Of a stretch of DNA of 64,000 bases, positions 43,791 to 53,655 are shown piece after piece. Each line of letters opens with the position of its first letter. Within the stretch, counting starts at the first letter, position 1. Origin of the DNA: Piezodorus guildinii (lineage: Eukaryota > Arthropoda > Insecta > Hemiptera > Pentatomidae); contig CM041297.1 of assembly GCA_023052935.1 (NCBI GenBank), positions 111,467,563-111,531,562 on the forward strand. Direction: 5' to 3'. The translations under genes were made by a program, and so were the position numbers. Under the pieces are notes generated by a model. That model worked only from the letters and a program-made list of their open reading frames with translations, was not told the DNA's origin and made no database searches.

Positions 43791-44439
43791 GTTGCAGCTA
43801 CTTCCTATCTTTACTATCTTCGTCTCTGACGCTCAAGATTATTGTAATTGCGGTTAGTATGATTTCGTTTGGTTTTTTTTAAGAGTGTTTTATTTATTTT
43901 TATATAATTTTTAGGTCCTTGGTCGATATTTTTTAATGTGTTTCATGCCTTATAAAAGTCCAATTGAGTCATAATTACATCATAGATATCCATTTACACT
44001 AATTTAAAAAAATGGAACCTTCATTCAAGGTTATGCTGCACAACTTACCAAAAAAAAGAAGACAAAGCCTTCTTGGTAATACGGATCTCTTATATACGGA
44101 CTGCTCCGCTACTTCATTATTTAAATAGCATTTCAATGTTTAAAAAAAAAAACTTTTTTATGATGGAATAAGAATAATTATCCGTAAAAATCACCATAAC
44201 TTTCAAAACACATAAAAGCTGCAAAACAACCAGATACGTTCAAAACAGTTTTATATTCATAGAACTAAAAAATAATTTAAACTATATCAAAATAATGAAA
44301 TAATAATTATTATATATTATACCTCATTGATAATAATTTTAGGAAATCTATAAGTCGCTGTATTCTGTGAACTATCAAGGAGTGATGTTTTGTCTCTTTA
44401 TAGTGATATATTGTTGATGTGAGAGTTGTGCATTAGGTT
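43791..44439. other. no gene recognised
   Basis: A+T-rich. Nothing supported. Confidence 0.4.
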
Positions 44440-44559
44440 TCCGAATAGTAATTTCAACAATTTTTTATTGAGTAATATCACAATCTGTCCTAATTTGGAC
44501 ATTGATAATATTGGTGTAAGATAACATTCATACAATATCTACACAGCAATAAAATATAA

Positions 44560-44622
<63 letters not shown>

Positions 44623-44623
44623 T

Positions 44624-44665
<42 letters not shown>

Positions 44666-45165
44666 AAAATAATGAATCAATCAAATTTATACAAAATCAA
44701 GAAATCACTCATACATTTACACACGTCATACATACAGCACATTGAGTCGAGAATCTAGCCAGTGCAAGAACTCCAATAAAACGAATACATATTTATAAGA
44801 GGTTGCGGGGCCAATGCCGTTTCATCCTTCTAGGGGGGTAGTAAGAGTGCGTGGAGTTGGAAAGGAATTGAGCTAGAGGATTGGGGTGATGGATAAGGTT
44901 CTGATGAAATTTGGAAAATTTTATTGGAATAAGATCTAAAAGAAATGGAATATTTAGGTCGTGGTGTGAGGTATGGTTGGTGACATAATAAGGAGCATCA
45001 ACTATTGTTCGGAGGGCTTTGGATTGAAAGGATTGAATGCGTTTGATGTTAGAACGTTTAGCTGATCCCCACAGTTCAAGTCCGTAGGTCCAGATAGGCT
45101 TCAGTATTGTCTTGTAGATTAATAATTTGTTATCAACTGTAAGATTTTCTGTTGAGTGAATAGTA
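44440..45165 (-). pseudogene. Jockey ORF2 C-terminus and 3' UTR (J3)
   Basis: 45165-44797 aligns closely with the last ~120 codons of J1 ORF2: shared plus-strand blocks include 'aaggttctgatgaaatttgg', 'ataataaggagcat', 'actattgttcgga' and 'ccccacagttcaagtccgta'. The end corresponding to PPRRLKRQWPRDLL is frameshifted. The 3' UTR runs to about 44440 with an AATAAA-type signal (tttatt at 44463) and contains a ~100 bp (TA)n expansion (44563-44662). It is truncated at its 5' side at 45165. A younger relative of J1 than J9 or the 3.7 kb relic. Confidence 0.85.
44563..44662. repeat. (TA)n microsatellite within the J3 3' UTR
   Basis: Nearly pure TA with short interruptions. The Tyr/Ile-rich frame 44490-44684 is an artefact of it. 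Confidence 0.9.
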
Positions 45166-46892
45166 ATTAATTGTTGTGTAGGAATCTTCCATATTAAACA
45201 ATTGCTGTTATATTCATATTTGTTTCAAATTTTTAACTCTCTAAAGTTGGATGTGTAACGGAAATAATAGGCAAAGAGTATAGAGCGAATATATAATATA
45301 GATAAATGAAAAAAAAAGAAAAAGAAAAAATGACGGCAAATCTAGGAGAAATCTATGACCTAGGGCTTAGGTCAGTTTAAAGAACATAATTGGTAATATT
45401 TTTATGGTTGGGTTTGTTTAAAATTGGATGAATTTTTTTAACCATTAGAATCAAATCTATAATTATTAGTTTGGGTTACAAGTAAAAAGCTACATAAGAA
45501 AAATTAAATTTAAATCATACTGTAAGTAAGAATGTAAACAAGAAGAAAAAAAATATATATAATAAGAAATAAATGATTGATTAAACGTGTCCAAAGATGA
45601 ACAATTCCCAAAATAAATATTGAATTTTGACAAAATTTTAAAATATCAAACTAAATTATCTCTTATTCAATAGTAAAGAAAGATCAAATAATATTAAATC
45701 AAACTCTTGAAATTCATACACTGTATCTGATCACATATCTGTGAGAGCGAAAATTAAGCCTCAGACCTGATTTTAAAATAACATTAATAAATATTTTTAA
45801 TTTTTTTTTTTACATACATAGTGTTTTAGTTTTATTAATACGGAATAAGTCACATGGCTTGACAATCAGATAAGTAAAGGCAAAATATGGTAATTCAGAG
45901 AAAAAAAAAAGTATACGAAGAAGCTATTTATGCGCGATAGGTAATTTCTATTTAATTTAATACTATTTATAATACTATTTGTCATATCTCATATTATATC
46001 TTTTGAGTGACAAACGTTTTAAGAAAAAATAGAGAAAATAATCGTCGTACTTAACATACGCACATATACACCTTTAACATTTTCTTCAATATTAAAACCA
46101 AACTTATGATGAAATTCCTTATAATGAATAATTCCAGCGATTACATTGCTGTCCTTTCTAATCGTTCACCTATTGACATTTTAAAGATTTATTATTTTTT
46201 CCTAACTACTTATCATAAAAAAAAACCCAGGAAAACTAGAAAAAATGAGTATTTTATAAATGACAAATTAGTTATGCTCGAATAACCAGGCAACATGCGC
46301 GTATTAGTTTCTGTCAAGGAAATATTGTGCCTTGGATTAAATGCCCTTGGTCCTTCAACACTTTAGGAATGTAAAATTGCTTCGACTGTATTATTATTTA
46401 AATTGAGGAGTTAATTTAATATGCTAATTTAAATATTTGGATTTTTAAGAAAAATATTTAACCTGATAATTTTTTCACTACGGTATTCGTCTGTATGTTA
46501 ATTATTTTATTGGAAAAATGATTATTAAGTGTTAAAACTATTTTAACGTAAATTTAACCTTATAGGCACATCTGAATACCATTGAAAGTAAACACGTCAA
46601 TTAAAGTTTATGTTTCTGATTCTGGCTACGTTTGCTATCTTATTTCCAGTTAATTTATATACATTCATCGTAAGAGAAAATTTTAAGTTATATTCTTTTA
46701 ATACCGAAATATTACAGTAAAATAACTCATTTTTAACTTGAATACATCTAAATCGTTGACGAAGTCTTTTTCCAGAATCACCCGTCCGAAAGATTTTAGC
46801 CACTTCATTTAAAAAAAAAAATAAATAAATAAAGGTGTCTATATGAGAACCTAAACACGAAACTGTGGATATAATTAGTTGACCGTTGAGAA
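45166..46892. other. no gene recognised
   Basis: A+T-rich. The minus-strand open frame 46597-46803 has no recognisable feature. Confidence 0.4.
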
Positions 46893-47161
46893 TTATTGAA
46901 GGAATTAGTCCGGGTGGCGGTCATTAAATGAAACAACTGAATAGTTTCAACTATTTTATTGTTTGCCAACGTTTCGACCCCCATTGTGGGTCATCATCAG
47001 GCGTCTGGTAGGTGAATGGAAACCTCTCAGTTTCCACTCACCTACCAGACGCCCTGATGATGACCCACAATGGGGGTCGAAACGTTGGCAAACAATAAAA
47101 TAGTTGAAACTATTCAGTTGTTTCATTTAATGACCGCCACCCGGACTAATTCCTTCAATAA
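46893..47161. repeat. near-perfect 269 bp palindrome with hammerhead-like core
   Basis: Arms of ~125 bp differ by only about two positions and are separated by ~15 bp. Each arm read outward carries CTGATGA, one T, GACCC-loop-GGGTC, then GAAACGTTGG, 'caaacaataaaatag', and an outer end 'cggactaattccttcaata'. CTGATGA-stem II-GAAA is the conserved order of the hammerhead ribozyme; the extra T between core and stem departs from the standard form, and stem I and a cleavage site are not evident. The same module, diverged, is at 23.5-23.8 kb. Hammerhead motifs are known in the terminal repeats of Penelope-like elements. Confidence 0.6.
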
Positions 47162-47543
47162 ACACGAAACATGAATATGATACTCCATATCCTTAAATAT
47201 ATTTGTTATGAATTATTTCATATTATCTTTGCTCATACTGGTTTTGTTTTTATGCAGTTAGAAATTCGACTATTGTTCAAGTGTGTACTTGTAATCTATC
47301 AAGAGATTTATAGTTTTTAAGTTATTTGAAAAAAAAAATTTGTAAAAGGTTTAAGAATTTGTTTTTCAACTACTTGGCCTAATAGTGTATCTAAAAGAGA
47401 AATTGGAGCTTTACAACCAGAATCATTTTTTAGACCCTGTGATGACCAGATAATTGATTTAAACGGTATTTTCACCTAAGGACAGATACCGTAAAACTAA
47501 CAATGCTGACGGCTATATTTTAAATATATATATTTTTTCCCTT
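47162..47543. other. no gene recognised
   Basis: A+T-rich. Nothing supported. Confidence 0.4.
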
Positions 47544-47814
47544 TGACGCGACAGGCCGTGTAGGCTCTTGGTCTAGTGGTGCAATCTCCTGGGAGCATAT
47601 GCTTACGTTTCTCGATGAATTTTTTTAGCATAGCTCCCTACGACTATTTTTGTGAGTGGCCTCCAGTAGCCTGATGGACTCAAATACCCGGAAGAGGGGC
47701 TATGAGTGAATCCCCATTTAATTATATGTTTATAAAAGTCCCTCTGGGACTGGGATTCGAACTCACAACCTTATGCGTGGGAGACTAGCGCGCTAGCCAC
47801 TATGGGCTACCCCA
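47544..47814 (-). mobile_element. tRNA-derived SINE-2
   Basis: Complete minus-strand copy: the head on that strand has 'tagtggctagcgcgctag' (A-box) and 'gagttcgaatccc' (B-box); the end is 'cggcctgtcgcgtc'. It retains 'gtgagtggc' and 'gggattcactc'-type blocks like the 36.4 kb copy. Confidence 0.85.
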
Positions 47815-48960
47815 ATTCAAATATAAACATATAAATAAAGCAAACTTGTTTCTTTCACTTTCCGTGTTTTTAGAGAATAATATTCTTCAAGAAAAATAAA
47901 TCCCTGACCCAAAACACGACAAATCTTTTTAAAATGAAAATTGAAACCAAAACGTTGGTCATGAAACCAAATTAAACTCTTTAAATTGTAAAATGAGAGA
48001 GTTTTTACCTATAATACGGTAATGACTAGTTCCTTCCCAAAAGCCAGGCATCACGGTTCCGAATTTTGCATAATCGGTTCCGAAACAACACGCAGTTACT
48101 TTCGATAGCACTGATTTGTAAACCCATTCGTCTTTTCGTGATTCAGGGCTCCATGACTTTGATGTATTGTCTAAAACGTCGAAACGTCACAAATCCAACA
48201 TGTATTGGATGTGTCGGTTTTTAGAATACCTTAGTTGATAAATTGGAAAATAATGCAGGTTTTTGAGTTTCCTTCTATAACTAACCCTCTATTTAACATA
48301 CTGTTAATGTTCCATGGATTACTCATTTGTATGAAACACTAATGATTAACAAAGAAAATTAGATAAAGCGTTTTCGGAGTTTGTTGTTCTAAAGGTGGTA
48401 AATTATTTTCAAACTGGCGAAAATGTGTTGATAGTAGTGAGGAATATTTTGATTGAATAAAACACTTACAAATACGTCATTACAACCAACATCACTACAC
48501 TATGTATACATATGGCACAACCATAAAAATTCAATAAAAAAAAAAATTAAAGATAATGATATTTTTTTAAAAAAAGTAATTTTTGTATAAACTAACTTAT
48601 TTCCTCAGGATTGCTATTTTATTTATTTATTTTTTAAATTTTACTACAGATAATTCTTTTTTTTAATTTAGGGTGAAATTACTTTCAAATCATGAAATAT
48701 ATTTCGTAGATTCAAGAAACTAGAAAAAATGGTACTTTACATATTCGATTTTTTTTTTTTTTACCATGGGTAATTGTGAGCTTAGTTCCATATCTACAAC
48801 TACAACTTTAAATGAGAAAATTCTTCTTCGTCAATGAGAAATTGACTTTTGTATAAAATAATAGGATGATCATAATTCCAGTGAAATTATCACAAATATA
48901 ATGAATTTGGACCATTTAACAATTATTTATATACATTATTTTCACTTACCTATATAGGAA
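47815..48960. other. no gene recognised
   Basis: A+T-rich. 48155-48190 ('gatgtattgtctaaaacgtc' then 'gaaacgtc') loosely recalls the CTGA...GAAACG modules. Confidence 0.4.
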
Positions 48961-48964
48961 ATGA

Positions 48965-49285
48965 GGGAGCGGCGTGGTCTAGTGGGTAGAGCGCTAGTCT
49001 ACTATACTCAGATCCTGGATTCGAATCCCGGCTGTGGCGAAATATTATTTATTCTGTTATTTCAGCTGGGGGACGATCCTGGGGCATGGAGACCCTCCTG
49101 GGACACACCCAGCCTGTATAAAGTGGGTTCCCAAAAAGGGGGAAAACCTGGCGGCTGAGCGTGATCTTGGCCGAATCACGTCATTGCACAGCCGTTTGCC
49201 TAAAAACAGTACGAATCTCTACATGTACTGAGCCCAAAACTCTTCATGGGTTGTAGTGGTACAGGTTTTTTTTTGGGTTTTTTTA
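48965..49285 (+). mobile_element. tRNA-derived SINE-3, full copy
   Basis: Head with A-box 'tggtctagtgggtagagcg' and B-box 'ggattcgaatccc', about 45 nt apart. Body: 'gggggacgatcctgggg', 'agcctgtataaagtgggt', 'gaatcacgtcattgcacagc', 'gaatctctacatgtactgag', and a T-rich end. The head does not fold into a full acceptor stem, so it is not a tRNA gene. Truncated relatives at 33.7 and 60.7 kb. Confidence 0.8.
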
Positions 49286-49332
49286 ATATTATATTATTAT
49301 AATATTAAATTTTTTTTTTTTTAATATCGGAA

Positions 49333-50325
49333 GTATATCGTAAGGGAAAGTATTAGGATCGGGAAAATTTTCTAATTGAAATTTTCAACGGAAATACACG
49401 TTTTAGGGTCCCATGAGTCCAAATGACCAAGTTTCGTAAAAAGGTATGTGTGTCTGTGTCCGTGAGTGGTAAGTCTAACACAAAAACTAAAAGCCGAACA
49501 AAACTGAAATTTCATATTTCAACTATACGCCCGAAATATTACAAATACCTTTTGATCAAAATCAGCTAACCAGAAACGACATTAATATTATGCATTTTGT
49601 ACCTATTTACGATTTCTCAAAAACGGCTTTAACGATTTTGATTAAACTCCCTAATTAGATGTAAAATTTAATGGGCTTTAATATCATGTAGGTTTCATTC
49701 CGACTGAAATAGTCTGACAGGGCTTAAATGCTGATAATTTAAATATTCTTCCTCTAAAGTACCTTTCAATTTGTAGAATCTAGAAATATAACTATATCAT
49801 CTGTTTATTAGTAATAAAAACGGATAAATATATAATTTAAACGAATACGATATCAAACTGAAAGATAAAAGAGCAAAAATAATTTTTTATGCAATTTTGG
49901 TGTTTATGAACATAAAAACAATAATATAGACTAGTATAATATGCCATTGGGAATCTAAAGATTTCAGAAAAATCATTATCTTATACACAAGATTGTAAAA
50001 GTTAATGAAGAGTGATGAAAAACCGATAAATTTAACTGATTGTCATATAATAATAATAATAACAATAATATCATAAATTATTCAATAAAACACTTGTTTC
50101 TATTAAAATTCAATGCGATTAATTCTTTAACAATTTATTTTTATCTTTTAGTGTATTAAAAAATTCTTTAAAAAAAATTTAAATGTCTTTTAACAACGGA
50201 GGTAAGTGAAAGTCCTGTGTTGCGCGTTCCACATTTTTTATCTCTAAACGTCTTTGAAAATTCTTTGATTAATTTTTGACAACGGAGTTAAGTGAAAGTC
50301 GTGTGCTGCACTGACCAGATTTTAT
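49333..50325 (+). repeat. interspersed repeat family B, copy with doubled end
   Basis: Starts 'taagggaaagtattaggatc' and follows the family order. The 3' end is duplicated: 'aacggaggtaagtgaaagtc' at about 50198 and 'aacggagttaagtgaaagtc' at about 50280, ~82 bp apart, each preceded by a 'gaaaattctttgatta'-like block. Not coding. Confidence 0.6.
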
Positions 50326-50574
50326 TTTATTTGTTTCAAGGACACAATATATATGTTTAATACATTTTTTTTATTACGGAGGAACAAACTGAGAAAATTT
50401 CAAGATATATACAAGATAATTAATGACCAATATTATCATGTTTACTGTTCAGTTGTTTAATTATTTCGTATATATACATTTTTTTTCTTGAATATAGATT
50501 AACTCATTTTCGAGATTTTTTTTTGTGTCGGACCATTTTTATGAAAGCATATTGTTATCTAAAATTTGTATTTA

Positions 50575-50660
50575 TTAACAACAAGTATCATTTATGCAAA
50601 TGCCTGTAGGAGTATAATGTAACATTTATCACCATTAATTAACCTCCTGAATGTAACATT
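50575..50660 (-). mobile_element. Jockey-like 3' UTR fragment (J10)
   Basis: 'ttaacaacaagtat', 'gcaaatgcc', 'taatgtaacattta' match the plus-strand sequence at 35100-35150, the 3' end of J9. No coding part is left. Confidence 0.4.
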
Positions 50661-51031
50661 AATGTGTATTTTATTATGACTAAGCTAATTAATTAACAAT
50701 TAATTAATCCCTATTAATTATTAGTAAGTAAGTTATCCTATACGACTAACTTTACAATTGTATTCCAATCTAAGGCTGTAGAGGAGTGACCTATCTCGTT
50801 ACACAATATGGACGAGGTCATGGTCAAACGAGCTTTCTTGCTATAGAGCATTTCTCGTTATCCGCTCTCCTATACATATGGGTATATATATGTATGTAAA
50901 TATATGTATATATGTATGTATATATATATATATATACACATACATATATATATATATATTTTTTTTTTTAAATATCTTTTTCTCCTATTGTAATCCCAAA
51001 GAAGGAGAGTTTATTGATTATGTATATATAT

Positions 51032-51112
<81 letters not shown>

Positions 51113-51493
51113 CATATACATAAACCTGTAAGTATATAGGTAACATCAAAATTGAGTGTTATTTGGATCGACGTTTTTCCTTTCTCGTTTAAAAATTATT
51201 TCCTCTAAATATACATTAATTATGTGGATTAAAACTAATTCAAAAAAAATGTTTTCCTACAATAAAATAAAAATAGCGTAAATATGACATATGAAAGAAC
51301 TTGCTGATCAATAATAGAAGAAAGATAAGAATTATATTTTTGGAATAAATTTTATAAAAGGAGAATATTGTAGTTAAGTTATTTGTATAATATACTGCCG
51401 TTAGATATTTAAAAATATAGAAAACAATGTCTAGTTTAGAAAAGATTTAGAAAGTAATTTAGGCTTAGAAAAAAAACGCATTAAATTAAGTGG
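50661..51493. repeat. A+T-rich DNA with long (TA)n run
   Basis: A (TA)n/(TATG)n microsatellite occupies about 50888-51115, with the longest pure run at 51030-51106. The rest has no supported feature. It ends at the left target duplication of J2. Confidence 0.8.
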
Positions 51494-52025
51494 GGAAGTA
51501 CCTTGGTTAATGGCCGCAACTGCAGTTCTATTCTTTCGTAGCTCTGTGTTTGTCACACTTTCACCACGGTTCTATCAACATGTCAGCTATAAAACTTTGT
51601 GAACAGTGAGTTTACTATCAACTAAACACTTTAATATTCACGTATAGTGAGGTGAGTGACTATTTGTACCGATACACGATATCTTATAAACTGATAGCTA
51701 TCTGGTTGAGATGGCAACGTGGCCCTAATCCTTAACAGTTATCTTTATTTTTAAAGGGCTAGGCCAAGTTTACTAACTCAGTCATCTGTTTTCGTCTAGG
51801 ACTTTATTTTGTTTTTAGTTTCATTCATTTCTTTTAAATTTTTAAAGACCATTTTTTTTTTCCTATTTGTTATAATTGTTTCTTAGATATGTTTTCTTCA
51901 TTAATTGTATATAATCATGTGAATAGTTTAGTTTTTAAGTATTTATTGTATAAAATTTATTTTTTATTTTAATACGCAGGTGTATATAGATTTTTTTTTT
52001 TTCTTTTCTTTAATTTTAATTAATA

Positions 52026-52187
52026 ATGGACTTAGATAGAAATACGTCCGGTGACGACTCAGAGGAGACCCCTTTCTCTGAAATAAGTGAAACGGACTCT
52101 CAATATTTAACTCGCCGTATGAAGCGGCATCGGAACTCCCTTCCTCCTGGATCTGGGGGTAACTCACCAAATAAAAAAAAAAAATAA
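52026..52187 (+). pseudogene. likely N-terminus of J2 ORF1, cut off by a frame break
   Basis: A 53-codon frame from ATG 52026 reads MDLDRNTSGDDSEETPFSE and then a basic stretch (RRMKRHRN) and NSPNKKKK before TAA 52185-52187. The stop lies just after a run of 12 A residues (52173-52184). The downstream ORF1 frame is open back through this run and differs by one nucleotide, so the two were probably one protein before a slip in the A run. Acidic then basic low-complexity N-termini are usual for Jockey ORF1. Polymerase slippage or ribosomal frameshifting might restore the frame in some products; that is speculation. Confidence 0.6.
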
Positions 52188-52221
52188 ATCAAATAAAAAT
52201 AAGCAGGCGTCTGAGCAAAAT

Positions 52222-53655
52222 ATGTCACCGCCAAAAACCCGCAGTAAACTCACTGCAGCCAACACAATAGAACCAGTTCCATCATCATCAGCCGCTCCGT
52301 CTGTCTTCACAGCGCCATCTACCTCTGCCAGTACGTCAGATACAGCCAACATAATTTCAGATTCTCAAGGGTTTTGTGATCCCGAACCCCCACCAATATT
52401 TGTCAACAACATACAAAATTTTATGTCGTTTGGTCAAGAAATTGCAGATTTGATCGGACAGCCCAACTTTCGTTGTTACTCGAGAACAAATGATATTAAG
52501 ATCAATACAACAAATAAAGACAGTTACAAAAAGCTTGTCAACCATTTGAATTCGAAAAGCTACGACTTCCATTGTTACCAATTGAAACAAGAAAAGTCAT
52601 ATCGTGTCGTTCTTAGAGGGCTCCACTCATCAACTCCCACAGATGCTATCAAAAGAGGGATAGAAGAAATAGGCTACAATGTCAGAAAGGTCTCTCCCGT
52701 TTTCCATCCAAAGGGAAAATATCCACTGCCTCTATTTTTCGTGGATCTAGAGCCTGCCACAAATAACCCAGAAATATTCAATATAACACGACTGGTATAC
52801 TCCATTGTGCGATTTGAACAGCCTAGGCCGACATCTACAATAGTACAGTGTACTAAATGTCAAAATTTGGGACACACTAAATCCTACTGTTACCACCAGG
52901 CCCGGTGCGTCAAATGTGCCGGCCCTCATGCTACAGAGACCTGCCCGAAATCTCGTGATGAACCAGCAAAATGTGCTCTCTGTGGTGAAGCACATCCAGC
53001 GAGCTACAGAGGCTGTTCGGTCTACAAAAATCTGCTCAGACAGAGATCACAAAACCTTCTACCCAAAAGTCTGGAACAGAAAAGTAATACACCTGCACCA
53101 CCTCCTGTACTGGATAACCTGGTAAATTTTCCAGAAATTCAGAAACCTGCTGTTAACATGACTCCACAGGCAACTACTCCAAAACCTGGAAATCAAGATC
53201 GACGACAAATTAAGAAGCCCTCCTCCGTTATCAACTCGCAGCCTCAACAACCTAGACGGCAGGCGCCTCCGAACTCCCAACCCATGACCCAGATTTCCCA
53301 TCCCCAGCTTGAAGCTCCACACCAGCCAACCCCTCTTCATCAGATACCTGTTAGGGTTAAATTACCTCCAGAAAAACCTCACCCGATCCCACCCCGTTCT
53401 ACTGTACAGCCAAATCAACCCAATCCTCAACCCCAAACATCCCAAAATGCATATCATTGTACCCCTCGACGGGTGCAGACTCCAGCCAATGTACCAGCTC
53501 AACTAAATTATCCTTCCCAATCCTATAATATACCCCCACCCGACTTTTACTCCATTCTTAATTCCTTCCTATTAGATCTCAAAGAAACCATCCAGCCACT
53601 TATCTCCCTCCTCACTCGTATTCTTTCCGAAATCCCATTTAATTTCCCACGATGA
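52222..53655 (+). CDS. Jockey ORF1 (gag-like, zinc knuckles) (J2)
   Basis: A 477-residue open frame from ATG 52222. It reads PPPIFVNNIQNF near 54-66, a PRE_C2HC-type region (RVVLRGLHSSTP to PLPLFFVDLEP, about 129-180), then three zinc knuckles: CTKCQNLGHTKSYC (Cys210 onward), CVKCAGPHATETC and CALCGEAHPASYRGC. A long Pro/Gln-rich stretch (about 280-440) and a hydrophobic end (LISLLTRILSEIPF) follow. The role is to bind and package element RNA. It is longer than the J1 ORF1 because of the Pro/Gln region. The true start may be upstream at 52026 in another frame. The stop overlaps the ORF2 start (ATGA), so the two are probably translated in a coupled manner. Confidence 0.9.
   Translation: MSPPKTRSKLTAANTIEPVPSSSAAPSVFTAPSTSASTSDTANIISDSQGFCDPEPPPIFVNNIQNFMSFGQEIADLIGQPNFRCYSRTNDIKINTTNKDSYKKLVNHLNSKSYDFHCYQLKQEKSYRVVLRGLHSSTPTDAIKRGIEEIGYNVRKVSPVFHPKGKYPLPLFFVDLEPATNNPEIFNITRLVYSIVRFEQPRPTSTIVQCTKCQNLGHTKSYCYHQARCVKCAGPHATETCPKSRDEPAKCALCGEAHPASYRGCSVYKNLLRQRSQNLLPKSLEQKSNTPAPPPVLDNLVNFPEIQKPAVNMTPQATTPKPGNQDRRQIKKPSSVINSQPQQPRRQAPPNSQPMTQISHPQLEAPHQPTPLHQIPVRVKLPPEKPHPIPPRSTVQPNQPNPQPQTSQNAYHCTPRRVQTPANVPAQLNYPSQSYNIPPPDFYSILNSFLLDLKETIQPLISLLTRILSEIPFNFPR

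Noticed and set aside
48155..48192. Hammerhead-like module (TTGATGTA ... CGAAACGTC)
   Set aside because: Core departs at several invariant positions; only the 'cgaaacgt' part agrees.
48965..49040. tRNA gene
   Set aside because: A- and B-boxes are present, but the acceptor arms do not pair, and a SINE body follows; it is the head of SINE-3.
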